Positions 1 to 7,704 of a stretch of DNA of 35,621 nucleotides are shown piece by piece. The notes below the pieces were generated by a model, which saw nothing but the letters and a program-made list of their open reading frames with translations, did not search any database and was not told where the DNA came from. Positions within the stretch are counted from its first letter, which is position 1. Each line of letters starts with the position of its first letter. This DNA comes from Hyphomicrobiales bacterium. GTDB taxonomy: Bacteria; Pseudomonadota; Alphaproteobacteria; Rhizobiales; Hyphomicrobiaceae. The DNA lies in NCBI GenBank assembly GCA_003963125.1, contig RXJK01000362.1, forward strand, positions 14,272 to 49,892. Reading direction: 5' to 3'. The translations under genes were made by a program, and so were the position numbers.

Positions 1-162
1 CTTCTCGCGCGCTTTCCCGAAGGCTATCGGCATCTGGCCTACCTGCAGACGCAGAACGGCTTCATCGTGAAGCCGGATATGCCGGGCCTGAAAGGCCCCG
101 AAGTGCAAGCACTCTACGCGCGCGGCAAGGCCTGGCTCGCCGGCGCCCCGCAACCGGATTAG
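1..162 (+). CDS. C-terminal fragment of an unidentified protein
   Basis: The window opens inside a reading frame that runs 53 codons to a TAG at 160-162. The visible tail has an aromatic-rich stretch (FPEGYRHLAYLQTQNGF), then a DMPGLKGPEV segment and an ARGKAWLAG helix. The tail vaguely recalls SnoaL/NTF2-like proteins, but I cannot place it in a family with confidence. The start and most of the protein lie outside the window. The gene is followed directly by a palindrome (163-205) that could end its transcript. That the frame is coding rests on its codon bias and natural stop; the function is unknown. Confidence 0.6.
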   Translation, partial: LLARFPEGYRHLAYLQTQNGFIVKPDMPGLKGPEVQALYARGKAWLAGAPQPD

Positions 163-205
163 CCCCTGGGTCCCGGATCGGTGCTGCGCACCGTCCGGGA
201 TGACA
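163..205. repeat. Intergenic palindrome, REP-like
   Basis: It has the outer consensus CCCTGGGTCCC...GGGATGACAG also seen at 7268-7609. The stem TCCCGGA/TCCGGGA encloses a second stem GGTGC/GCACC with a three-base loop. It starts on the base after the upstream stop codon, so it may also act as a transcript end. No T-run follows. Confidence 0.7.
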
Positions 206-322
206 GGCGTGCGGTAGCCCGTGCTGAGCCAATCGCGCGCGGCGAGGCAAAGGCTCGCCGAGTTGGGGTCTCCACCGACGGCTCGTGCGGGGTGAGCCAT
301 TGCGCGAGCCGGGTCTTTCCAA

Positions 323-365
323 CTGTCATCCCGGCCGGAGCGCGAAGCGCCGGGACCCAGGGCAA
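323..365. repeat. Intergenic palindrome, REP-like (opposite orientation)
   Basis: CTGTCATCCCGG...CCGGGACCCAGGG is the reverse-oriented partner of the copy at 163-205 and matches the A units of the 7.2-7.7 kb array. The rest of the 163-598 gap has no gene I can support; short reading frames there run across the palindromes. Confidence 0.7.
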
Positions 366-457
366 TTACATTCCAATCGACAATGCGGTGCCGTCACGCG
401 GAGACGCAAAGCTCGCGCATTGCCGTCGCAAGATGTTTCTCCCGCTGCTAGTGAAAT

Positions 458-568
458 GCCTTCCCGGAAGCCGTGCGTCAGCATGGCTATCCGGGATCTT
501 TCCGGGTGGGGTAGATCGGCATTGCAGAAACATCCCGGCTCTCGCGTTGCTCGGCCGGGAACGCAAAG
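458..568. repeat. Composite paired palindrome, family C copy 1
   Basis: Two different palindromes lie about 110 bp end to end. One is TTCCCGGAAGCC...GGCTATCCGGGA, the other ATCCCGGCT...GGCCGGGAACGC. The element is the reverse complement arrangement of the copy at 2698-2805. It lies just downstream of the NYN gene stop (minus strand) and could protect or end that transcript. Confidence 0.65.
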
Positions 569-598
569 CTTTGGAGGCGCGTGCGTCCTGGGGCTGCC

Positions 599-1699
599 CT
601 AGGCCTTTTCGGCGCGGGCGGGTGCACTGGACTGCGCGGCGGGAAGTCCCGCCACGACCGTCGTGTCGCCCACGCGCTTCCGCTGCATGCGCTGCGCGAG
701 GCCGTTGCGGGCGAGATCGATGCGGTGCCGGCACTTGGACCTGAGCCCGTTCATGCGCGGACCGAAGCCCACGTGCACCACCATCTTGCTGCGCATTTCC
801 TGCACGAAATCGACGGCCGGCACGAAGTCGCTGTCCTCCGTCACGAGAATGGCAATGTCGTAGACGTCGAAGGTCGCGTCGCCGATGAGATCGACGGCCA
901 CGTGCGTATCGAGCATCTTCTCCGGCGCGATCGGAATGCCGCCCGAGGTGTAGTTCGCCGAGTAGAGATTGTCCTCCCGCGGCGTGCGCCGCAGGATCGG
1001 GATGACGAGATAACCCGTCTCGCCCTCGATCGTGCGCATCAGTTCCACCTTGTGCGCCTCGTTCTCCTCCCGCCAGCGGTCGATCGTCTCCTTGCGCAGG
1101 CGGAGGGGCAGCGGCAGCTTTTCGGGGTTGGCCGCTTCCGTCGCGAGCATGCCCTCGAGCAGCTTGAAGTAGTCGTCCTGGAATAGCGTGCCGTAGACGT
1201 TCGTGCCGCGATACACGAGCGCCTGCGGCGCCTTGCGCTGCGCCGTCAGCCAGTCGGACACTTCCTCCATCAGCACGGCCGGAAGTGCTGCCCAATCGAT
1301 ATCGTGCTCCTGCGGCCGGTCGCGCCCGTGCACGGACTGCGTCCAGCTGCGGATGAAGTTGGAATGGTCGATATAGATCTTGACCTGCACGTAGGCGCCG
1401 GTGCGCAGCTTGCGCATGCGCGCCTTCACGTCTTCCGCGCTCTGGTTGACTTTGCGCACGAACGCGTCGATCTCGCTCATCTCGCGCACGCGCCGGTTGG
1501 CGGCGGTCGACGCGAGGAAGATGCGGTCAACGTCGCTGGGCGACACGCGGCGGCGGCCGAGGAGCAGGAACCCGGTGGCGATCAGCAGGGCAGCGAGGAC
1601 AAGGATCGTCCACAGGAACGGCGCCTCCGGTGCCCCGGGCGAGAGCATGCGCCCGGCCAAAGCCCACGTGCTGCCCGCACTGTCCAGTATCCACTGCAA
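599..1699 (-). CDS. Membrane-anchored NYN-domain (PIN-like) protein
   Basis: 366 codons. Residues about 28-48 form one hydrophobic helix (FLWTILVLAALLIATGFLLL) followed by arginines, so the rest should be cytoplasmic. A charged, probably helical stretch follows. The NYN fold then shows three acidic motifs: KIYIDHSNF, the DTHVAVDLIGDA region, and VTEDSDFVPAVDF. NYN proteins are PIN/FEN-like and are generally thought to be metal-dependent RNases; activity here is inferred. The tail is low-complexity and Ala/Pro-rich. The start is a TTG with GGAG eight bases upstream. An ATG at 1646-1648 would keep the helix and is the alternative. The gene stands alone between repeat-rich gaps. Confidence 0.85.
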   Translation of the reverse strand: MQWILDSAGSTWALAGRMLSPGAPEAPFLWTILVLAALLIATGFLLLGRRRVSPSDVDRIFLASTAANRRVREMSEIDAFVRKVNQSAEDVKARMRKLRTGAYVQVKIYIDHSNFIRSWTQSVHGRDRPQEHDIDWAALPAVLMEEVSDWLTAQRKAPQALVYRGTNVYGTLFQDDYFKLLEGMLATEAANPEKLPLPLRLRKETIDRWREENEAHKVELMRTIEGETGYLVIPILRRTPREDNLYSANYTSGGIPIAPEKMLDTHVAVDLIGDATFDVYDIAILVTEDSDFVPAVDFVQEMRSKMVVHVGFGPRMNGLRSKCRHRIDLARNGLAQRMQRKRVGDTTVVAGLPAAQSSAPARAEKA

Positions 1700-2089
1700 C
1701 CCGAACGCTCCGCCGAGCCTGGGGCGGCGCGGGCTCCAGGGCTCGACCGCAGGCCACTCTTGTGTCTTGGGACCTGGCTGCAGCGCTCTGCGCGATTTGG
1801 GCAGATCCGGGATTATTCCCGGGCTTCCGACGAGGTCTTGAGAAAACGCTAAAGCTTCTCGTCCGGACCGTAAATATTTCGAGGCTGATCAGAGGGTTCA
1901 GGCCGCCTGTTCCTGGCCGGGCATGGCCCTTTTGCAACGCTTTTCACGCAAACCCGGGACGTGCGGCCCCGGGAGCTTGGATCGATGTGCCAATCGGCTT
2001 ATGGTCGTTCAAGCCCCTGATCGAGACAGATTTGCCGTGCCTCGTCCGTTGTCGAGGGTGCGCGCGGTCTGCTGAGGGAGAGACAGAGC
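1700..2089. other. Gap without a recognised gene
   Basis: About 390 bases lie between the divergent NYN and pagL genes. The stretch around 1845-1885 is less GC-rich and holds an 8-base GTCCGGAC palindrome. I see no convincing -35/-10 pair, RNA gene or conserved reading frame. Promoters for both flanking genes must lie here. Confidence 0.5.
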
Positions 2090-2650
2090 TTGCGATCCAT
2101 CAAAGCGCTCGTGCTTGCCGTCGTGACCGCGTGTGCCGGCGCCCTTTGGGCCGCCCCCGCGTCCGCGCAGGATGCGCCGCGTCCGGGCAATTTCGAGATC
2201 AAGGGCGGCGTCCTCTGGCACGACGTGCCGGGTCTGTGGAGCGGCTTCAGCCTGGAAAAGGGCGTGGACGTCAACGCGGAAGTTCTGGTCGGTCCCGGTT
2301 GGTACATTCTCGGTGGCTACCTGCGGCCGGCACTCGGCGGCACCTTCAACTTCCAGGGCTACACGAGCCGCGGCTACATCGACGCCCGCTGGGAAGTCGA
2401 TTTCGCCAACCGCATGTTCCTGGGGCTCGGTCTCGGCGCGGCCGTCCACAACGGCGAGCTGGCCCCGATCTACAACGACCACAAGGCGCTCGGATCGCGC
2501 GTGCTGTTCCACGTGCCGGTGGAAATCGGTCTGCGCCTCGACGAGCGGCAGAGCATCTCGATCTATTTCGAGCACATGTCGAACGGCAACACCGCCCGCT
2601 ACAACGAAGCCCTCGACAGCCTCGGCCTGCGCTACGGCGTCCGGTTCTGA
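2090..2650 (+). CDS. pagL: Lipid A 3-O-deacylase, PagL family
   Basis: 186 codons. PagL is an outer-membrane beta-barrel esterase that removes the 3-O acyl chain of lipid A. The signal peptide ends in PASA|Q after residue 26. Short alternating strands follow, and the protein ends RYGVRF with the terminal Phe typical of barrel proteins. Near the end, FEHMSNGN gives the family's His-x-Ser pair (H162, S164), with E173 in NEALDSLGLRYG as the likely third catalytic residue. The start is TTG at 2090, supported by GGGAGAGA about ten bases upstream and by the signal peptide beginning right there; no in-frame ATG fits. It stands alone, flanked downstream by two composite repeats. Family is confident; activity on this organism's lipid A is inferred. 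Confidence 0.85.
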   Translation: MRSIKALVLAVVTACAGALWAAPASAQDAPRPGNFEIKGGVLWHDVPGLWSGFSLEKGVDVNAEVLVGPGWYILGGYLRPALGGTFNFQGYTSRGYIDARWEVDFANRMFLGLGLGAAVHNGELAPIYNDHKALGSRVLFHVPVEIGLRLDERQSISIYFEHMSNGNTARYNEALDSLGLRYGVRF

Positions 2651-2697
2651 GCGAGGCGGGCCTCTATATCCGGAGGGGAAGACACACCCTCTCAGCT

Positions 2698-2805
2698 GCT
2701 TTCCCGGCCGAGCGGTGCGAGAGCCGGGATCTCTCCCCTTCGAGATTCACGGCACGGCGAAAGATCCCGGATAGCCGTGCTGGCGCACGGCTTCCGGGAA
2801 CGCAG
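2698..2805. repeat. Composite paired palindrome, family C copy 2
   Basis: Two palindromes, TTCCCGGCC...GCCGGGAT and ATCCCGGATAGCC...GGCTTCCGGGAACGC. The reverse complement of the copy at 458-568 aligns along nearly its whole length, including the spacer edges, so the two are one element inserted in opposite orientations. Confidence 0.65.
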
Positions 2806-2868
2806 TTCGCAAGGCGTGTGCGCAGATTGCGCGACGGCGAGGTGAACGCCCTCCGATCCACCTACCAA

Positions 2869-2981
2869 TGCATTCCCGGAAGACGGGCCGGAGGCCCGGC
2901 TGTCCGGGAACTTGCCGGTTCGGATAAACCTCGACCGGGCAAGGCCCCGGACAAGCGCTCCGCGCTTTCCGGGGACGCAGT
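2869..2981. repeat. Composite paired palindrome, family C copy 3
   Basis: It has the same plan as the neighbouring copy: CATTCCCGGAAG...CTGTCCGGGAACTTG, a spacer, then CAAGGCCCCGGAC...TTTCCGGGGACGCAG. The total is about 113 bp. The second half is very close to that of the copy at 29003-29114. Confidence 0.65.
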
Positions 2982-3109
2982 GGAGAGGGGACCGTAGATA
3001 CCGCTAGGGCGCGAAGGGGAGGATTACTGCGCCCCAACTCGTGCTTTCCCGGAGGTCGGGCTGCCGGCCGCCATGACACAAGAGCAAAGCGCAAGGGAAT
3101 ACCCTCCAA

Positions 3110-3156
3110 CTGTCATCCCTGAATTTGGCGCAGGCAAATATCAGGGACCCAGGGGC
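3110..3156. repeat. Intergenic palindrome, type B
   Basis: CTGTCATCCCTGAATTT...AAATATCAGGGACCCAGGGG is the inverted form of the type B units at 7268-7609. The hairpin arms TCCCTGAATTTGCC-like/GGCAAATATCAGGGA are long and nearly perfect. The 2651-3210 gap holds this and two family C elements and no gene. Confidence 0.7.
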
Positions 3157-3210
3157 GTCATCCGAAACGCTTGAATTCCAACTCTGAGCGCGATGGGCGC
3201 GCGCACCCGC

Positions 3211-4131
3211 TCAAAGCGGATCCCAGTTGAAGATGTCGGCGGAGCGGTCGAGGCCGTAGAACGAGCTCTTGAAGGCCGGCAGCATGGTGTCGGCGATGGC
3301 CTGCGGCGTCCACCCGCCGTCCTTGTGCGCGACGCGAATGGGCCGCGACTGGCTCATCAGGAAGATCTCGTCCTTGCGCACGGTGAAGATCTGCCCCGTC
3401 ACGTCCTGGGAGAGATCGCTCGCCAGGAACACGCAGATCGGCGCGATCTTGGACGCCGTCATCGTGTTCTGCATGCGCTCGACGCGCGCTTTCTGCTCGG
3501 GCGTGTCGGTCGGGATGGTGCCGATGAGTCGCGACCAGGCGAACGGCGACACGCAGTTGGAGCGCACCTTGAAGCGCGCCATGTCGAGCGCGATCGACTT
3601 CGACAGGCCGACGATGCCGAGCTTGGCCGCCGCGTAGTTCGCCTGCCCGAAGTTGCCGATCAGCCCCGACGTCGACGTGAAGTGCACGAACGAGCCGCTT
3701 TCCTGCTCCTTGAAGTAGGGCGCGGCGGCCTTCGACATGTAGAACGCGCCGTAGAGATGCACCTTGATCACCGCGTCGAAATCAACGGCGCTCATGCGGT
3801 GGAAAATGCGGTCGCGCAGGATGCCGGCGTTGTTCACGACGCAATCGATGCGCCCGAAGTTCTCGACCGCCGTCTGGATGATGCGCTCGGCGCCCTGCGG
3901 GTCCGCGACGCTGTCGCCGTTCGACACCGCGATGCCGCCGGCCTTGCGGATCTCGTCGACGACCTGGTCGGCGACGCCCTTGTCGGCGCCCTCGCCCTCG
4001 GCCGAACCGCCGAGATCGTTCACGACCACCTTCGCGCCTTCGGCGGCGGCGAGCATGGCAATCTCCCGCCCGATGCCGCGCCCCGCGCCCGTCACCACGA
4101 TCACTTTCCCGTCGACAGTCTTCGAAGTCAT
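3211..4131 (-). CDS. SDR-family 3-hydroxyacyl-CoA dehydrogenase
   Basis: 306 codons. A classical short-chain dehydrogenase with the cofactor motif TGAGRGIG at 14-21, the NNAG motif at 100-103, catalytic Ser153 and YAAAK (Tyr166, Lys170). The roughly 50-residue tail after the Rossmann fold (RPIRVAHKDGGWTPQAIAD, ending NWDPL) recalls the dehydrogenase part of peroxisomal multifunctional enzyme type 2. A (3R)-hydroxyacyl-CoA dehydrogenase is therefore more likely than FabG of fatty-acid synthesis. The start is the ATG at 4129-4131 behind a strong AAAGGAGG seven bases upstream; an upstream in-frame extension lacks such a site. It lies downstream of the thiolase on the same strand, but a 253-bp gap with a repeat pair separates them. 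Substrate chain type is not known. Confidence 0.9.
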   Translation of the reverse strand: MTSKTVDGKVIVVTGAGRGIGREIAMLAAAEGAKVVVNDLGGSAEGEGADKGVADQVVDEIRKAGGIAVSNGDSVADPQGAERIIQTAVENFGRIDCVVNNAGILRDRIFHRMSAVDFDAVIKVHLYGAFYMSKAAAPYFKEQESGSFVHFTSTSGLIGNFGQANYAAAKLGIVGLSKSIALDMARFKVRSNCVSPFAWSRLIGTIPTDTPEQKARVERMQNTMTASKIAPICVFLASDLSQDVTGQIFTVRKDEIFLMSQSRPIRVAHKDGGWTPQAIADTMLPAFKSSFYGLDRSADIFNWDPL

Positions 4132-4229
4132 TCCTGTTCCTCCTTTGCGGCTGTCGGCGTTCTTTGCACCGCCGCCCAATCCGCACGCATTCAAAGATTG
4201 TGTTTAAGCGGATCGTCCGCCTTCGACTT

Positions 4230-4325
4230 GCGTGGACCCCCGCCTACGCGGGGGTGACGTTGAGTGTGTGATTGCGCCGGTCGATCCAAACTGGCGTCAT
4301 GGCCGCGAAGGCGGGCATCCACGCC
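4230..4325. repeat. REPIN-like pair, family D copy 1
   Basis: Two inverted palindromes: GCGTGGACCCCCGCC...GCGGGGGTGACG and GCGTCATGGCCGCG...GGGCATCCACGCC. The whole element is 96 bp. The copy at 20776-20870 has the same order, orientation and nearly the same spacer. Confidence 0.7.
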
Positions 4326-4384
4326 ACTATCGGTCCGCTATTCGCGCTGGGGCCTCGGGACAAGCCCGAGGACGACAAGGCGCG

Positions 4385-5590
4385 TCAGGCCCCGTGCTTG
4401 CCGATGATGGAGATGGCCGCGACGTTGCGCATCGGCATGCCGCCGAGGTTGTGCGTGAGGCCGAACACCGGATCGACCTTGCGCTGGCGCTCGCCGGCGC
4501 GGCCTTGCAGCTGGAGGTACATCTCGTAGATCATCCTCAGGCCCGAGGCGCCGATCGGATGCCCGAAGCACTTCAAGCCGCCGTCGATCTGGCAGGGCAC
4601 CGTGCCGTCTGCGTCGTAGAAGCCGTCGAGCACGTCCTTGATCGCCGTGCCTTCGGCCGAGATGTGCAGATCCTCCATGGTAACGAGTTCCGTCACCGAG
4701 AAGCAGTCGTGCACCTCGATGAGGGAGAGCTGCTCGCGCGGCTTCTCGATGCCGGCTTCCTGGTAGGCGCGCTTGGCCGCGATGCGCGTCGTCGCGAAGT
4801 AGCTGCCGTCCCAGGAGTTGTGCTGAGCCTCGAGGCCGTTCGACACGGAGAGCTGCAGCGCCTTCACGCTGATCAGGTCCTTCTTGCCGAGGCTGCGGGC
4901 GATCTCGGGCGTGGTGACGATGGCGCAGGCCGAACCGTCCGACACGCCGCAGCAGTCGTAGAGGCCAAGGGGTTCCGCAACCGTCGGCGCGTTCAGCACC
5001 GTGTCGATGGTGATCTTGTTCCTGAGGTGCGCCTTGGGGTTCTTGGCTCCGTTGTCGTGGCTCTTGACGGAGATGTGCGCCATGGCGCGCTTGAGTTCTT
5101 TCGGGTCCACCTTGTGCTTGGCGGCATAGGCGGCGGCGAGCTGGGCGAAGTTGCCCGGCGCCGAGCCGTTCGGGTTCGTCATGTCGTTGAGGGGACCGCG
5201 ACCGCGCTGCGGCAGGCCGCCGTAGCCCGTGTCCTTCAGCTTCTCGACCCCGAGGGCGAGCGCGATGTCCGCCGCGCCGGAGGCGACCGCGTACACGGCG
5301 CCGCGGAAGGCTTCCGTGCCACTCGCGCAGTAGTTCTCGACGCGCGTGACCGGGATGAAGGGCAGGCGGAGCGCCACTGCCAGTGGCGTCGCCGACTTGC
5401 CGACGTGCTGCTCCTCGATGGCCGTGGAGAACCAGGCCGCGTCGATCTGCTTGGGATCGATGCCCGCGTCGGCGAGGGCCTCCGTGTAGGCCTCCACCAT
5501 GAGGTTGTCGGCTTCCTTGTCCCAGCGCTCTCCGAACTTGGAGCAGCCCATGCCGATGATGCAGACTTTGTCCTTGATGCCTTTTGCCAT
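4385..5590 (-). CDS. Thiolase family protein, SCP-x type
   Basis: 401 codons, the usual thiolase length. It has the acyl-accepting Cys88 in NYCASG, His294 in VHDCFSVTE and His344 in CFGHPIGASG. The canonical C-terminal Cys-x-Gly motif is replaced by HNLGG, as in the sterol-carrier-protein-x thiolase subfamily. Such enzymes cleave 3-oxoacyl-CoA, often branched or bulky, in the last beta-oxidation step. The start ATG follows GGGAGGAAACAG. It lies 57 bp downstream of the HMGCS-like/DUF35 gene on the same strand, so the two are probably co-transcribed. Thiolases of this class often work with DUF35 partners, which fits the neighbour. The substrate is unknown. Confidence 0.92.
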   Translation of the reverse strand: MAKGIKDKVCIIGMGCSKFGERWDKEADNLMVEAYTEALADAGIDPKQIDAAWFSTAIEEQHVGKSATPLAVALRLPFIPVTRVENYCASGTEAFRGAVYAVASGAADIALALGVEKLKDTGYGGLPQRGRGPLNDMTNPNGSAPGNFAQLAAAYAAKHKVDPKELKRAMAHISVKSHDNGAKNPKAHLRNKITIDTVLNAPTVAEPLGLYDCCGVSDGSACAIVTTPEIARSLGKKDLISVKALQLSVSNGLEAQHNSWDGSYFATTRIAAKRAYQEAGIEKPREQLSLIEVHDCFSVTELVTMEDLHISAEGTAIKDVLDGFYDADGTVPCQIDGGLKCFGHPIGASGLRMIYEMYLQLQGRAGERQRKVDPVFGLTHNLGGMPMRNVAAISIIGKHGA

Positions 5591-5647
5591 CTGTTTCCTC
5601 CCTTGCGCGCCGTGCGCGGGCTTGGCGTTCGTGTTTGGCCGTGACGA

Positions 5648-7090
5648 TCAGGATTGCGGTACTGGCGATGCCTTCCAGAAGTAACGTCGGAAGCCGCGCG
5701 TCGTATCGATGTCCTTGATGCGGAACATCATGCGCATGGGCTGGCCGACCTTGAGCTGCTCGGGCTCGATGTCGGTGTAGTCGATCATCACCCGGCCGCC
5801 TTCCTCGAACTCGATCATGCCGTAGCAGGACGGTGGATCGGGCGAGTAGGTGAGGCGGTCCGCCGTGAACGAGGCGATGCGCCCGGTTTTCTCGGCGAAC
5901 GGATGCGGCTCCTGCGTACCGATGGCGTTGCAATTCGGGTTGACGCAGATGTCCGTCTTCGGGAACTGCAGCGTGCCGCACTTGGTGCACTTGCCGCCGA
6001 CGAAGCTCGTCACCGTGGCCTTGTTGCGCCACAGCGAGGACAGCGCGGTTGCCTTGTCCGTTTCGGACCGCATGCCGCGCTCGAGTTCGATCAGGTCGTT
6101 GAAGGCGAGATAGCGGCCGTAGCTCGTCTCTTCCTTGCGCCGGGCAAGGCTGCCGGCAACGCCCATGCGCTTCGGCAGTTTGGCGATCTCCGGCGTTACC
6201 TCGAACAGGAGCGCATCGGCACCCTGGCCGAAGCCGACGACGAGGATCTTCTCGCCGGGCTTCGCCTTTTCCAGCGTCGCGGCGAGCAGCACGAGGGCGT
6301 GCGCGGCACCCGTGTCGCCGCAGTTGGCGTGCAGCGGGTCGGCCACGGCCGTCTCGGCGACGCCACAGGCCTTGGCGACGGTATTGGCGATCTTGGACAG
6401 CGTCCCTGGCATGCAGAAGTGCGTCACCGCATCCGCCGAGACCTTGGCCCGCTCCAGGCACGTCTTCACGACGGCAGGGGCGATTTTCATGTAGCCCGCG
6501 TCGCGGATCCAGCGCTCTTCCCACTGGTAGTCGTACTGGTTGTCGAGCGAGCGGAAGTGATCGACGAAATCGGCCGTGCGCGAGGCCTTGCCGAGCAGCA
6601 CCGCGATGGGCTTGCCGCTGCCGACGAGGAACGCCGCCGCGCCGTCGCCGCTCTGCATCTCGTGCGGGCTCGCAGCTTTTGCATCACGCTTTTCGGCCGC
6701 GACGACGAGCGTCTCACCGTCCGTCGCAAGTGCCTCCATCAGCGCACTGGTGCCGGCCCGCTGCGTGGCGGAAAGATCGAGCGCCACGACGTCCTCGCCG
6801 AGGTTCAGCGCGCCGGCCACGATGCCGGAATGCAGGCGGTCGAGGAATGGGAAGGTGGTGGAGGCGAAGCGCAGCGTCTCGATCGAGCCGCGATCACGGC
6901 CCTTGAGCGCGTCCCGCGAAGCCTCGACGGCCATGGTGACGGCGTCTTCATCCCAGTTGCAGAACGCGCGCTCGCCCTTGGCCATCCCCTTGAGGCCCGG
7001 ATTGAACCAGGTATGCGTCTCTGCGATGGCTTTGCGTTGCAACCGGCGCCGTGGAATATAGGCGCCGAACGATAGGATCCCTTTCGTCAT
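5648..7090 (-). CDS. HMG-CoA-synthase-like protein fused to zinc-ribbon/OB-fold (DUF35)
   Basis: 480 codons. Residues 1-320 resemble the thiolase-fold HMG-CoA synthase/KAS III family: GDGAAAF at 148-154, THFCMPGT with His224 at the catalytic His position, and HANCGDTGAAH at 254-264 at the Asn/Gly loop. Residues 360-480 are a DUF35 module: a zinc ribbon with Cys368, Cys371, Cys382 and Cys387, then an OB fold. The nucleophilic Cys expected near residue 110 (family pattern A-C-x-A/G-G-T) reads ATQRAGTSAL, so Gln110 occupies that place. The chosen ATG has AGGA seven bases upstream; the open frame extends 25 codons further without support. Context with a thiolase recalls the archaeal thiolase/HMGCS/DUF35 complex. 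The reaction is uncertain, and a structural or decarboxylating role is possible. Confidence 0.85.
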   Translation of the reverse strand: MTKGILSFGAYIPRRRLQRKAIAETHTWFNPGLKGMAKGERAFCNWDEDAVTMAVEASRDALKGRDRGSIETLRFASTTFPFLDRLHSGIVAGALNLGEDVVALDLSATQRAGTSALMEALATDGETLVVAAEKRDAKAASPHEMQSGDGAAAFLVGSGKPIAVLLGKASRTADFVDHFRSLDNQYDYQWEERWIRDAGYMKIAPAVVKTCLERAKVSADAVTHFCMPGTLSKIANTVAKACGVAETAVADPLHANCGDTGAAHALVLLAATLEKAKPGEKILVVGFGQGADALLFEVTPEIAKLPKRMGVAGSLARRKEETSYGRYLAFNDLIELERGMRSETDKATALSSLWRNKATVTSFVGGKCTKCGTLQFPKTDICVNPNCNAIGTQEPHPFAEKTGRIASFTADRLTYSPDPPSCYGMIEFEEGGRVMIDYTDIEPEQLKVGQPMRMMFRIKDIDTTRGFRRYFWKASPVPQS

Positions 7091-7198
7091 CTCCCTGTCC
7101 TGCAATTGTTCTTGGTTGCCTCTATTGAGCATGAGACGCGCCCCGCGCGCCATCTTTCTTTGCATAGCTCACGCACAAGCTCTGACCCGCGCTCCCAG

Positions 7199-7685
7199 CT
7201 GTCATCCCGGCCGAAGCGAAGCGGAGCGCCGGGCCCCAGTGCCACATCTCACGACCTCTCGGAATAGCCCTGGGCCCCGGACATTTGCCTCCGGCAAATT
7301 CCGGGGTGACAGGTGGGTAAGATGAGAGGTGAGTGGTGTATTGCTCCGCCCCAACTGTCATCCCGGCCGGAGCGAAGCGGAGAGCCGGGACCTAGGGCCA
7401 CCTGCTGTGTCCGTTTGGGATAGGCCTCTGGGTCCCTGATATTTGCCTCCGACAAATTCAGGGATGACAGGTGAGGGGGCTTCTCGCGCTCTAACTGTCA
7501 TCCCGGCCGAAGCGAAGCGGAGAGCCGGGACCTAGGGCCACACGCGCAACCCCTTCGGATAAGCCCCTGGGTCCCTGATATTTGCCTCCGGCAAATTCAG
7601 GGATGACAGGTGAGGGGTGTTTCTCGCGCTCTAATTGTCATCCCGGCCGGAGCGCGCAGCGCGGAGAGCCGGGACCCAGGGGCCA
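7199..7685. repeat. Tandem array of REPIN-like A+B palindrome pairs
   Basis: Type A units (CTGTCATCCCGGCCG...GCCGGGACCTAGGGCCA) lie at 7199-7243, 7355-7400, 7495-7540 and 7635-7685. Type B units (CCTGGGTCCCTGATATTTGCC...GGCAAATTCAGGGATGACAG) lie at 7268-7312, 7426-7470 and 7565-7609. Each A+B pair spans 114-116 bp with CTGTCATCCC and GGGATGACAG as outer ends. The last three A units start exactly 140 bp apart, and short flanks such as TTCTCGCGCTCTAA are repeated too, so the last units look duplicated in tandem. The array fills the 614-bp gap between two acyl-CoA genes. Confidence 0.85.
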
Positions 7686-7704
7686 ATCCAGCACCCGTGA
7701 TCTT

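Noticed and set aside
181-744. Plus-strand frame of 187 codons in the first gap
   Set aside because: It crosses two palindromes and the NYN gene tail, has an Arg/Ala-rich product and no ribosome site.
3110-3156. Terminator for the SDR gene
   Set aside because: It is downstream of the gene but has no T-run and is a copy of the dispersed type B repeat, so a terminator role cannot be assigned from sequence.
4338-6524. 728-codon minus-strand frame over the thiolase and fusion gene
   Set aside because: Same strand but a different frame; low-complexity Arg/Gly-rich product, whereas the true frames give recognisable enzymes.
7091-7704. CRISPR array, considered because of regular repeats
   Set aside because: Repeats are palindromic and about 45 bp, spacers are short and similar to each other, and no cas gene is nearby; this is a REP-type array.
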